Source: Aphis gossypii (lineage: Eukaryota > Arthropoda > Insecta > Hemiptera > Aphididae). Taken from it: 64,000 nt of DNA. The notes beneath the pieces are model-generated. The model worked only from the letters and a program-made list of their open reading frames with translations, did not search any database and had not been told where the DNA came from. A program made the translations under genes and the position numbers. Below, one piece after another: positions 52,561-64,000 of the stretch (position 1 is the stretch's first letter; every line of letters begins with the position of its first letter). The stretch is from contig NC_065530.1 in assembly GCF_020184175.1 (NCBI RefSeq), positions 37,177,260-37,241,259 on the forward strand. Reading direction: 5' to 3'.

Positions 52561-53230
52561 AACCCATTTAGACCGGATCTCCTTATATAGGACGTTTCCT
52601 GTAATGTTTATAATATTGGACGTTTTTCAAATATTAAGTGCACATAAAACAAATTGCAAAAAATAAATTTTGAAAACGTATTGAATACATACCTATTCAA
52701 TAATAAGCGATAATATGTATATTGTATACATATATACATTATACATATCAGAGAGAGAGAGAGACAAGGAGGATGCTGAAACATAATCGGTGATATAATA
52801 TATGAAACGTGTTTGTAAATTACCATCTATTATTGTACCTACATAATATAGGTACTATTTTGAATTGTTAAAATAGCATTTTAATTAAATGTACAATACC
52901 TAATACAGAAATAATATAATTAACAGATTATTTAAATAAAATAGATACAATTAAATGGTAAATTTTGTTGTAAATCAGTGTTCTATAAATTCTGTCGATT
53001 TTTTTCAATAATTTTTTTTAAAAACTACAACGCAATGCACCTACTTCCAAAAATTACATTTTATACCATCACCCGCTTTTAAATATTTTATTAACAATTT
53101 AATTATGTGTATAATTGAATTTTTCGATTATTTTCAGTGCTATCCAGATGTTTTCCACAATAAAAAAAAAAATGTCAAATATTCATCGATGTAATATTTA
53201 AACAGAATACAGACAAAACCATTGTTATGT
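52561..53230. other. AT-rich spacer with an (AG)n tract
   Basis: (AG)7 at 52750-52763. No gene seen. Confidence 0.45.
52750..52763. repeat. (AG)n microsatellite
   Basis: Seven AG units. Confidence 0.9.
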
Positions 53231-53512
53231 TCAGGATCTAAACTGATGAGTAAAATTATTTGATTTTGTGATATGATATCGTAGTATTATTAGTGGTTTG
53301 CGGATTCGTGGGCCCAAATATATTGTGATATGATGTGTTTTATTTATTTTTCCACTGAAACAGATTGTGTTTTGATAAATTAATGCAATCAACGAAAGTA
53401 ATGTCAACGACCCAGTTTTTCTCGATGCGGTTACAAAGTATTCGTGTGTTTTGAACCGATACAAATCCCGCAATGCGTATTCAAAAGATTCGAAGGATAT
53501 TGAATTCAACAA
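53231..53512 (-). CDS. Unidentified minus-strand open frame, possible terminal exon
   Basis: The minus strand is open for 93 codons to a TGA at 53231-53233, and the frame extends further upstream to about 53560. A CAG that could be an acceptor lies at about 53522-53520. The early part is protein-like: SISFESFEYALRDLYRFKTH, then YFVTASRKTGSLTLLSLIAL. The later part becomes AT-driven. There is no in-frame ATG near the beginning, so a free-standing gene is unlikely. No family recognised and no signal peptide. A conserved non-coding element is an alternative. Confidence 0.2.
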   Translation of the reverse strand: MLNSISFESFEYALRDLYRFKTHEYFVTASRKTGSLTLLSLIALIYQNTICFSGKINKTHHITIYLGPRIRKPLIILRYHITKSNNFTHQFRS

Positions 53513-54889
53513 GATATGCTGTATACTCGAGTGTATTTGGAAAATAATTCGAAATCAATAACGTTTCGATATGAGCAGTTGCGAATACGAATTACCTACG
53601 GATTGAAAAGGTTCAGGATGAATAATTATTTTAAATTAATATGTGTACGTAATGTACTTGTGTGTTTAAAAAAATATATTTCATTCATTTGTATGATTTT
53701 GTTATCAAATTATAAATATGGTTGATATTGTATATTAAAATAATAATTGATGTTAAGGTATTAAAATATCAAATTCATTATATGACGCATCATATAGGCA
53801 ATTGTACATAAATAATATTGCATTTTCTGAATTCGCATAAAAAAGTACTAATACTATACATTACATTACTATTAAACTTAACTATTACATTTTTATTATT
53901 TTTTACTAAAATATAAATTAAATTTAAAAAAAAGGTTTTTGTACAAGCTGTACTATATTATTGTTGAATATATTTTTATGAGTGCAATATACTAGTATGC
54001 ATATCTAATCTAACCTAACTCAACCTAACATTAGGTACTACTGAAGTTATATATACGTATAAAGTAATATTCTAATCAATATACAATTATTCATAATCCA
54101 TCTATTAATTTGTTGGATTGTTCGATGAAGAAATCTACAATTAAATTGAGTTGATAATGTTATTGCAATTTTGATTATTATTATTACTGTCCCTCATTAT
54201 AATGATAATAATGTTTTATAAACATAATACATAAATACAAGTCTGTATTTGATATGATATGAAATGTAAAATAATAAATCATTTACTGTCAATATGCTTA
54301 TAACGGTCACGACCTAAAATTTATTTGTCAATATTTTCATAAAATATTAGTTTTGAGTAATATATGTAGTCCGTAGGGTCACATAATATCATACGCGACA
54401 AGTCAATGTTTAGTTTTTTTTTTTAAATTATAATTTATAAAACTTTAAAATATAACATACTCTTAAAACGTTTAATTTTAAATAAGTAGATTTTAATTAA
54501 GTATAAATAACCATATGTTTTAAATCTTCTAAGAATCCATTTAAATTAATAGCACAATCCTGAAAGCATGTGCACAACGAAAGGTATGATAAACAGAACT
54601 AATCACGATTTATAAACTATATGTATACTGTATAGTATAATATATTATATTACTAACCGAAAAATAAGTATATTATTGACGAATGTCACTACTAAAATTT
54701 CGTTATGTTTTACCGTTATAATTTTGACAGTAATCATATTATATACACAATACACGTATAATAACTACATATATTATACACCCATGTAAAATAAATAACA
54801 GTATATTATATGTATATATATATTGCGATACGCATTGCTCAAAATAATAATGTTGAAACGTATTAAAAAATTTTAAAAACCACCGTATA
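53513..54889. other. AT-rich DNA, no gene seen
   Basis: No coding or repeat structure recognised beyond short TA runs. Confidence 0.45.
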
Positions 54890-55860
54890 TATGAGGTACC
54901 AGACTTAAGTGTTCATATTGCTTTAAATTGTCTACGCCGACTCAATGTTTATAGCGCATTCGACTGCTATATAGAGTACATGAAGATGCGGAAAAGATTA
55001 TCGCCACACAGATGAATGGACACTTGCCTGGGGGTTAAGCTCCGTGACCCGTTACGAAAACCAACGGTCGATGAATGCATATAATAATAATTATTATTAT
55101 GTTACGGGAAAAACGTGAAATGTTTCGATGTAACAGAACACGTTCTAATCGAATAAATTTGACCATTATGCGCACGTGCGACTGAAATATAACTCGGTTA
55201 AAAATAGCGTTCACATGTTTCGTTCGTATGGAATAGTAATAATATTATAATATATTATGTACTCGTTAGTTATACGGTCGTCCGAGTTTTCGTCAGTGCC
55301 GGGTAGTTAATCGAGATCGGATGATTTTTCACATAAAAACCGTTTAAACGATATAATATCAATATCAATGCCATCGGAACAGCGTAATCGATATGCTATC
55401 ATATATGCGCTGCTTCTACACACGCGACAGCACACTACAATGGTTTTCACATGTCCGTCTAATATTTTATAAAACGTACAAGTGTGTACGATCGGTCGTT
55501 TTCAATAATAATGAGTGACTACGGTACACGATGCCCAGTGAAAGGAATCGAAGAAAGAATCGAACGCAGTTGTGAACTGGACTGAATTTAACATGGTCAA
55601 ACGATGGGCGAGGAGTGCGGCGTGTTACGCTGCAGCTGAAAACGTTGGCGCGGACAAACCCTCAAAAGGACGTCGACCAACACGTCCACACCGTCATTAC
55701 CTATTTGCACGTCGTCAAAGTAGCTGCGTCCGTTCCCTGAACGGCGAACGACGTTGACTTTTTGGTCGAGTGCACAACACGCCGCTATACAGAGGTGCTT
55801 CGTATAACATTATTATCGGAGTCACCGCGAAATGAGAAATGAGATGATATATCAACCACA
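54890..55860. promoter_or_regulatory. CpG-enriched block, possible promoter or enhancer
   Basis: G+C and CpG are raised in two patches, 54930-55080 and 55380-55830. The first holds AAAGATTATCGCCACACAG and a CACTTG E-box. The second carries a plus-strand frame of 61 codons (55572-55757; internal ATG near 55593; MVKRWARSAACYAAAENVG) that overlaps a 24-codon ATG frame at 55511. The arginine/alanine bias follows CpG composition, so I do not call a gene. Regulatory DNA or an untranslated exon is more likely. Confidence 0.3.
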
Positions 55861-58800
55861 GGAAATAAATCTCTGCATGTCCCATACTATTTTATCCGTC
55901 TGTATTTCGTTTTATTATTATTATTATTATTGAATTCTAAACGGAGCGATGAATGAATTCATTATGAAATGTTATCATACTATTATATTACCTATATATA
56001 TATTATTTTTTTGTAACCGAAGACACTGAATCTTAGTATAAAAAAATACTACAACCATCGGTTTTAAGGGAGGATAATGGTAGAAAATCGGATCTAGTTT
56101 CTACTTCGGCGGGCCAACATTTATCCTTACTTTTTAAAACAATTCGAGAAAAAATACGAATATTGGTTAAATTATAAACATTATTATTATAATAATTATT
56201 TTATAACCCTGGTTGCCAAAAAGTTAAATAATTTCCATTTAGAAACGTGTATCGTCGTGTACCTACAACGATTTATCATTGAATTTGAATTTAAAACAGC
56301 TGTTTCAATGGCCTAATTAATGACGCGGTACATTCGACACCTACCTACAGTACAACAGTTAACTATTTGACGGCTTTTTTACCTTTGTTAATTTTTTTGT
56401 TTTTGCAATTGACTGGAAAATTGTATGGAATTTCTCGTTTAACTGTTATTTATGTGGCCCCAAACACTCGGAAACCAATAAGTTCACCGAAAATATATAC
56501 ATTATACAAGACTGTATATTTTCATTAGGAAAGTACCCTAGTAATTTTCTGACACGGGACCAACAAAAGTTTGATAAATGCACTTTGTTCCAACGATTAA
56601 TGTTCTAATAAATTAGTCTACCTATGGGCATAATAATTAAACAATAAAGAAACTTAGAATTGCAGAACTCAGTGAAGCTGTGATATTGACTATATATAGT
56701 ATAAATGTTTATTATTTATTAATTTTAGTTAACAAAGTGAAATATTTTTTTTTTAAGTCTTTTATTATATTATAGGTAATTATTACCATCGTGGTATAAT
56801 GCAAGTATATTTAAAAATCGACAAACGGAAATAATTCAATTTTTATAAATTATTGCAAATTATAATATACTTATTAGTATAGTATATAAAAATACTGTAC
56901 ACCCATTGATTTAAGTATTAAATATTATTCAAATATATCTATGTTAAACGACTTAAATTTACAATCGTAAAATTACTTAAAATTTGAAATTATAGTATAC
57001 AACAGCATATTAAGTAGATATATATAAAAATTAAATTGATAATAATCAATATTATGATGAATTTTTTTTTTTTGTAAAATAAAATTAAGTTAATTTAGTT
57101 TTGAATTTAATATGATAGTCGATAAAAAGTATAATCTTCAATCAGAATTTAAAAAAAAAAAATGTTTAGATTACGATGTTTACATTTTTAATAATTCACC
57201 TAGTAATCTACAACAATATATTAATACCTATGACTGATTATAATTACAGATGTACCTATAATGTAGTTTTCAATAAAACCTAATCTAATGGATATTTAAT
57301 AAATATGTAATACGTAAATCTACTGGTTATTATGAAAATGTCTTAAATATTCTTTATGGTTATCTTTAGTATTATTAAATAATACTCATTAAGTTTACAC
57401 TGAGTCTTTAATGACTTTACTGAGAAGCAAAAGTCAAGAGTTTGAAAAGTCAATGAAGTATTTTATTATAAGGATTAAAGGCTCTAATGAATCTAAAGTT
57501 TCGCCTAGTTAAGTTTATTTTAAATACATTTCAAAGAAATAAAATAATACACCATTATATATAGTATATAAAGTATTCTAATTTAAACATTTTTTATAAT
57601 AAAAATATGTATTGAATAATAGATAAACGAGGACGATAATAATAATAATATTGTTATACAAACCGTTATAAGATAGATATCAAATACAATCGATTAGATA
57701 AACATTAATTGTATCGTATATATGATATTTTTATTGTTATAAATATAAATCGTATTGTTTTTATAAAACACTAAACCATATACTTACAATATTAATAGAA
57801 AATTACTTATTAGTAAGATATTGATAAAGATATTATTTTAGAATTTTAAATAAAGCTATAATATTATATTCAAATAAAACTATTTTAGTGTTATTCCATT
57901 TTATGATTAATCTAAAATATTTTAAATTAATTAGACATGTAGTGAAACAGTTTGTTCTGCATAGACTCAGAAGAAATAATATCTCAAGATCGCCAAAATA
58001 TTTACATAAAATTAAACAACATTACTCAAATTAATCGTAATACAATCGGTCACTACATATTTATATTTAATAATCTTAATTCTTAACAAAAAAATTAAAA
58101 TTAACCACAAAAAAAGTTAATTAAGTTTACAGATGAAAGTATTAATTTATATTTAAAACGCGTATAACACTATATAGTGGACTACTATATGTTATTATTT
58201 TATAAGTGTAGTCTTCAAAATCCTTAACAATACCAAAATATAGTAAAAAATATATCCATAAATCTACATAGATACCCCTAATTGATAAATTCTTAGTATA
58301 ATTTGATTTTGTTTCGTGTTATAATATAGCAGTTATATAAATATATATTTATACAGTGTATTAAATTTATAATTATATTTTAAGCTTACTTATCTAGTAC
58401 AATATTATTAGCTAAATATCTAAATGTATAAATTGAATTTTTATCCACATTATTTATTCGTTTTTATGTATTTGAAAACAACTTATATTCCAAAAGTAAA
58501 AAAAGGTAAAATAAAATTGAAATATAAAATACATATATATTATATACTTATACATAATATGTATACATAATATATACATACATATTTGAATTCTATATTA
58601 TTATGATAACAACATACTTCAAAATGTATAAGCTTAGTATATTGAAGTATTTTCTATAGTGAATTGTTATAAGAAAAAAAGTTTCTACGCAATTAAGATA
58701 ATAGTATCATAACAATATATTGTTATTTGATAGAAAAAAGTATTCATGTCCATTCAACCAATCATATTGAGTTGGTTGGACATTTTTGTAATGATTAAAG

Positions 58801-58976
58801 TTAATTTCCACTTTATCGCTAGCCAATTGTCCAGCTTTCTAAGGTTATTCTCAGTAAAAACAAATGATATTTAAGTATAAAACCCGGGTATAAAGTTCAT
58901 TAAAATCGTAAAAAAAACGAAATGAAACGATTAAACTAATAAAATGAAATGTACAGGTTGGTCAATACTTTATAAA
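55861..58976. other. AT-rich DNA with one homeodomain/E-box cluster
   Basis: Around 56297-56321, CAGCTG is followed within 12 bp by TAATTAAT in locally richer sequence. The rest is AT-rich with no gene seen. Confidence 0.4.
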
Positions 58977-59047
58977 ATATATATATATATATATGTGTGT
59001 GTGTATGTGTGTGTGTGTATGTGTGTGTGTGTATGTGTGTGTGTGCG
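58977..59047. repeat. Compound (AT)n-(TG)n-(TATG) microsatellite
   Basis: An AT run followed by TG blocks interrupted three times by TA at regular spacing. This tract generates the His/Thr-rich minus frame across it, which is not a gene. Confidence 0.95.
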
Positions 59048-61726
59048 TAATCGTAGGTAGTTTGTTACAATCACAGTACCTATGTCCTGAGCTATATACA
59101 TCCAGAATACACCAATGTTGTAATCGTATAAGTAAACTAGTATAGTGTACATTAATTTCACCTTATACGGATAAATGTACATTATACAGTTATATGTATG
59201 ACATTGTAGCAATGAATACTGAGTACAGCCATTATTATTAATCAAATATAGTTTAATCCATTTATGTAATTCAATATGACGAATTATCATAATATTTAAT
59301 GCTAGATATTTTATAGATTAATGTACACATATTTGATGAACAATAATTTATACGTAGGTAATAAATGAGTGTTTGAATACATACGAATAAAACTTATATA
59401 TTTTATATTATTATATAATAATACTAACGTTTATTTATATTATTTAGCTAGATAGTTAATACAAAACAAAAAGAAATTTTTAAAATTGTGTGTAACGTTG
59501 ATGAGATGAATTACGAGTATTTCATGTAACAAAATAGTAAACATTTATTCGAGATTATATAGGTATTTCCCGTAGACATATTAATAATGGTCTGCACTCT
59601 AGTCTCATCTCTTATCCCTTATCTACAACATCCGAACACAGCATCGAGTAAGAGAGAAACCCATACTAAAGGTTTTCATAGAAAGATAAATAGTATTTTA
59701 AATGACTACAGTATATTATTATTTACATAGAAATACAAATGTATCAATGTATTACTTTAAAAGATCTACTCGTATCAGTCTTTCATTACTTCTACTCAAT
59801 GTTTGCATTTCATTTTTTTTTTTTAATCACAGTCTATTTTTAATATATATCCATAATAGTTCCTAACAAACAAATAATAGTGAATCGAATATTATAATGT
59901 GAAATACATATACAATTATGTAAATTAATAAGTTGATGATTTCATTGTAATTATCATGATTTTAGTTTTTCCAACTGTTTACAGCAAATAAAATTGACGT
60001 GGTCGGATTTATTAAAAAGCATACAATTTATAATATGCTATCCAAGTAAAGAGACATTTTATATTATCTTGACTTTATTTTCTAGTTATTAATGATTTAT
60101 GAAATACCAAAACTAAAGAATTCGCCACAGGATGGTCATTGCTTTTAAAAAAAAAATGGTCACAGAAAATAAAAAATCTTCTACAACATTATTTTGATCA
60201 CATTATAAAAGCACATATTTTCATATGTTATTAAATTATTCTAATCAAGATTAAAAAAAAAAAATCATTTTTTTACCTATGTTGTAGGTATATTATGTTA
60301 ATTGCCAAAAATGTTTATATAACAATTGGTTATTACATCAGACTATAGCAAACGTATTTATGACACTTTTATGGAAAATTTAAATACATAACTTTTATAG
60401 TATTGCATGGCTATTGCACATTGATAACCATTTTTATGACTTTTATTTCCATTGGGTGTTATATTTATATTGTACTATATGCACAGATTACTAACAATGC
60501 GTTTTTCATTTATTTTATTAAAATCTTTATTTCAGACCACTAAATATCAATTAGTGGCTTAAAATTATTAAATTTTTCCTTATATGTAGTGTCTATAATC
60601 ATAACGCATAATGCTAGTTCATATACCTATATTTTATAGCTATATTTACTATTAACTATTAATCTATTTAATATATTATTTTACATTTGATTAGTATTTG
60701 ATTAAGAATTTCACACAGAATCCATTCAACTTAACTTAATTTTAATAAATTTTTATTTTACCATTACACTATTTCCAAAAAACTTCAAATGTTCACAATG
60801 ACTGATGAAACATATGATAAGTAAACTAATATAATATAATTTAAATATTAAAAAAGAAAAACAACTTTTAATTTAGCGTTTTAATTATTTCTAACCGAAA
60901 CTTCAAGAATTATTTTTCACTTGTTATGAGAAACATCAACTCTAATAATGATAATTTAAATTAGGTTCATCATTTCCACCAAAATTAAACTATTTTATTA
61001 ATTCAAACCAGGAGATAAATTAAAGCAAAATTATGATTCACAGTTACTATAATAGTTACCTATGTATAGTTTAGCAGCAAATGAGTTTTAAATAATTTAT
61101 TTAAGACCGCATGCTAATTTATTTATGTTGAAGTGTTTAGTGTTGTACTTATTAATAACAATAATACTACATATAACTATAAAATTGATTTGATTTTAAA
61201 ATTTAAACTTAGCTTTGCTAATTTCAAAACACAATTATTGTTTATTTACAATCCACATAATAGGTAATAACATAATGCACATATAAGGTAATTTACTGAT
61301 TATGATTCATATGAAATTGATCAAATATTGTTGACGGTTATTGTAAATAGTGTACTCCTAGTTACGCTGTGGCTTGCTCCTTATAATTTGTGTTTATTTA
61401 TGGTACATTGGTATATAACAGAACGAATTTAATTGTTAATATATAATTGAGAAGTTTGATAGAATACCTAATTAGAGTAAATAGAATATTCTATGAAATA
61501 TCCTATGGTCCTTGTCATATTATTATGATTGTCCGTTTATAAGTGATTTTTGGTAATGAAATAGTTATTTCTTTAGTAAATAAATGTTTAAAAAAAAAAA
61601 AACATAAATAAAAACAATTTTTAATATCAAAATGCCAAGATATTATAACATTTTTAAAGGAAAACATTTTTTCAAAAACATTTAAACTACCCTATTTTAA
61701 TCTAAATTTAATCTAAATTCGGCAAA

Positions 61727-61760
<34 letters not shown>

Positions 61761-61959
61761 TTTTTTTTTGAGTTAATATTTAGTGAATAGGTATTCAATT
61801 ATTTGAAATGAATTATACAACAACATTTTATAGTTCCTTCTCAGACGATTTTCCAAAGATACCTATTGAATTTTCTCCAACAGGGCTTAGGTAACGTATG
61901 TGAAAATGACGGTTTATTGATTAAAAAATAAAATCGCGCTAAATATAATATATATACCT
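59048..61959. other. AT-rich DNA, no gene seen
   Basis: Contains the ATT repeat at 61732-61761. No coding signal recognised. Confidence 0.45.
61732..61761. repeat. (TTA)n microsatellite passing into poly-T
   Basis: About nine TTA units and then a T-run. Confidence 0.9.
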
Positions 61960-62838
61960 ATATTTACATAAATATAAATTCGATTGAAGACGACACAATC
62001 ATTTAACACAAGCTTCCAAAATTATTCAACATTATTTCTGCTGGAAACTACGCGATCTATAATGGGATAAAACTACCTAATACTCCACAATCAAATAACA
62101 TACTAATAATCAAAGAATCCATTATTATTAAAAACTCATCCTAAAAAAATAAAATTTTCCAAAACATCCAGACAAAGTTTATCCAAATAAATAAAAAACA
62201 TCGTATTAATGTAAGTACCACCCTACTCCGGTATCATTGGAAACGAAAAAACAGAAAAATATGCCGACCTTGCAAAGAAAAATATTCCAAACATTACAAT
62301 AAATAACTACTCACTAGCGATATTAAAAATTCTATTGATAAAAAATGCTCTCATCTTGAAAAAATCAATGGAATTTAATACCAATATCTAACAAATTTAA
62401 AAATAACAATAAAAAATATTTAAAATAACAATTCTATAATAGCACACCCATTCCAACTTTAACCGACGACATACATCGCAAACACCCGCACCAAAATCGG
62501 ACACTCCTTCTTTATACGCGCATACCTAATTAGTAAAGAGATTCAACTAATATGCAGCATATGTTACAAAATACTATAACTATCAATCACATAGAGGAGA
62601 AATGTACACAATATATTTCAGTCTTCAACAAGTATCGACGTGAACATGTCACCTAACATAATAGAATCGCTTAATGAAAATTGAACATTGAAAATTATTG
62701 TATTCTTAATAAATATCACAAATGCTTTTAGAAAATTGTTATTTTTAAATCTAACCTAACCTATGCAATATGTAATATCTAATGACAGACTTATAACCTT
62801 TGCTGTCGGAGCCTTAACTTTCAAATAAAAAAAAAAAA
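61960..62838 (+). pseudogene. Broken 3' part of a non-LTR (LINE) retrotransposon: RNase H and Cys-rich tail
   Basis: From 62215 the plus strand reads VPPYSGIIGNEKTEKYADLA, then stops at 62389-62391. This is the conserved C-terminal block of an RNase H domain, where intact LINEs have a W-x-P-x-H-x-G-I-x-G-N-E-x-A-D motif; here the His is Tyr and the Ala is Thr. Downstream, 62484 onward reads TRTKIGH...LICSICYKIL, matching the R-x-R-x-G-H...C-x2-C segment that follows RNase H in these polyproteins, but broken by stops. Then come a 3' untranslated tail, an AATAAA (62824-62829) and a poly-A run to 62838, the normal 3' end of a retrotransposed LINE copy. Reverse transcriptase and ORF1 are absent, so the copy is 5'-truncated; the left edge is approximate. 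It is most like RNase H-bearing clades (I/R1 group) and certainly non-functional. Confidence 0.85.
62827..62838 (+). repeat. Poly-A tail of the LINE copy
   Basis: An uninterrupted A-run overlapping an AATAAA, directly after the LINE 3' tail. Confidence 0.75.
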
Positions 62839-63328
62839 TCGATATCTTACATGTATATCACTACCAACTGCTACAACAGTAGTCTAGATCGAAATCCTAT
62901 TATAAATCTGTAAAGAAAATTCAGAAGTTATTTTGAAAATTCACTTCTTTGTTTGACTTTGCACAAATAGGCTTAAATCATAAAAACCATCATAAAGGAC
63001 ATCGATTACGCTGAACAGACAGAGATTTAAATTTTCTAACGTCAAAAATAAAAACAGATACCAGACAATCCCAAATGTAAACCAATAAAACGCCATTAAA
63101 TGCTCGACATCGAAATTCCCGAAACATATCTTTCTAGGCAAATGGAGAATATGGTTTTCACGTTAATCCAAATTCGAATTATGTAACAGAAAATACTTAA
63201 TGCACAAAAGATAATGTCTCTGAGGTATAATTATGGTTTCTTGAAACAGTCAATATATTATAAATTATACATATACAGAATGGCGAATGCAACTAGAATA
63301 AATACGTCATTATTGAATAATATGACGG
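62839..63328. other. Moderately AT-rich, unresolved
   Basis: A minus-strand frame at 62941-63141 (contains KICFGNFDVEHLMAFYWFTF, hydrophobic middle) is better than random but unrecognised. It may be transposon-derived or chance. Confidence 0.25.
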
Positions 63329-63413
63329 TTATGTAACATCCACAAGCCGTTCCGCCAATATCACTAAAGTCACAGCTGACGCGATTATAATATAAAAATG
63401 AAGAATATTTGTA
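63329..63413 (-). CDS. Candidate terminal exon with a hydrophobic segment, unidentified
   Basis: On the minus strand GGATTCAG (AG at 63415-63414) can act as an acceptor. It is followed by one base and 28 codons ending in TAA (63331-63329), 85 bp in all. The residues include FYIIIASAVTLVILAERLVD, a plausible membrane helix with an acidic/basic end. A second minus frame through the same bases (SCDFSDIGGTACGCYITVIL) is also long, so the coding frame is ambiguous. No partner exon was found and the family is unknown. Confidence 0.18.
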
Positions 63414-63759
63414 CTGAATCCTATAATATGGATTTTTGTTAAATATAATACATAATATATCAATCATAGACGACATTAAAGCATTTTTTATTTTCAAAAT
63501 GCATTACATGATATGTTTCTTTTCGTTTTTTATAGTATATAATGGTACAAATAAGTATGTATATGGTATCCATTATATTTTACTAGTAACGAATTTATTG
63601 TGTAATACAATAAATTTAATATAAACGTAGATTATTAAAATAATATCAATATTTAGTATCAAGTCCGCAGTTTAACATTGAGTAGCTGAGTTTCTCTAAT
63701 ATCAAAAAGAAAGTACCCTATAACTAAGAAAAAACGCGTAATTTTTATAATTATTATTG
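63414..63759. other. AT-rich spacer, no gene seen
   Basis: No coding signal accepted. Confidence 0.4.
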
Positions 63760-63965
63760 GTCAAAAAAAACGCAACGATGTAAACTCGTATTAGTCGAAT
63801 TCCAATCGTTTATAATAATTCCGAGCACGAACGCACGTGTCCCGAGTATTTTTCTCCCAACATGTCAAAAACAAAAATCTGTCAGGGAAATATTACGCTG
63901 GTACGTGGTCGTCAGGTCTTGATGACATAAAAAAGTGACGTCGTTCACTTGTCTCGTAAAGAACG
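63760..63965. promoter_or_regulatory. G+C-richer block with a CRE-like site at the window edge
   Basis: Composition rises toward the end of the window. TGACGTCG (63936-63943) is one base from the CREB/ATF consensus, inside GTGACGTCGTTCAC. It may be the edge of another promoter or enhancer beyond the window. Confidence 0.25.
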
Positions 63966-63983
63966 TTTTTTTTTTTTTTTTTT
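63966..63983. repeat. Poly-T tract
   Basis: A T-run of about 18. It could be the tail of an element on the minus strand, but no body was recognised next to it. Confidence 0.9.
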
Positions 63984-64000
63984 ACATGCTTTTATTTATG

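Noticed and set aside
58970..59290. 106-codon minus frame with His/Thr repeats
   Set aside because: Its repeat portion is just the (TG)n/(TA)n microsatellite; the rest is AT-driven.
1..64000. tRNA, rRNA, CRISPR or prokaryotic operon
   Set aside because: No tRNA B-box in a cloverleaf context, no rRNA-like stretch, no spaced direct repeats, and no long bacterial-type frame were seen by reading.

Overview
This is a eukaryotic, very AT-rich (roughly three quarters A+T by eye) and gene-poor window. No bacterial-style gene, operon, rRNA, tRNA or CRISPR array is visible. Short spliced-type exons in long AT-rich DNA, CpG-rich islands next to TATA-type core promoters, many TA/TG/ATT microsatellites, pogo-type MITEs, a 5'-truncated non-LTR retrotransposon and recurring 'taggtac/gtacctac' words all point to an insect. 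My best guess is an aphid; that is inference from general acquaintance with such sequence, not proof.

Only one stretch is a convincing piece of a protein-coding gene: a 148-bp internal exon on the minus strand at 3466-3613, with clean acceptor and donor sites. I do not recognise its 49-residue product. Five weaker coding-like stretches are listed with low confidence: 12164-12292 (-), 16193-16268 (-), 18660-18741 (+), 53231-53512 (-) and 63329-63413 (-). Two GC-rich islands look like degraded coding sequence or conserved non-coding DNA: 4680-4990 and 13190-13455.

The CpG-rich blocks stand out most at large scale. They lie at about 19.4-20.8 kb, 21.9-22.4 kb, 31.9-33.4 kb, 43.7-44.7 kb, 45.3-45.7 kb, 54.9-55.9 kb and from 63.76 kb to the end. 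The 32-33 kb block carries a well-spaced TATA plus initiator on the plus strand and a possible first-exon donor at 33331. The others look like promoters or enhancers of a locus with very long introns or intergenic spacers. I cannot tell which gene they serve.

Mobile DNA with visible structure: a pogo-type MITE (5543-5716); a long-inverted-repeat non-autonomous element (about 51538-52175); a compact perfect inverted-repeat element (37756-37878); a solo end of another pogo-like element (about 48185-48275); a possible relic around 31.55-31.85 kb; and a broken retrotransposon tail (about 61960-62838) with recognisable RNase H and Cys motifs. The rest is AT-rich intronic or intergenic sequence in which I see no gene. 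I found no strong sign of an undescribed biological system. The best leads are the unidentified exon, the broken coding-like island at 13.2-13.45 kb, and the inverted-repeat elements.
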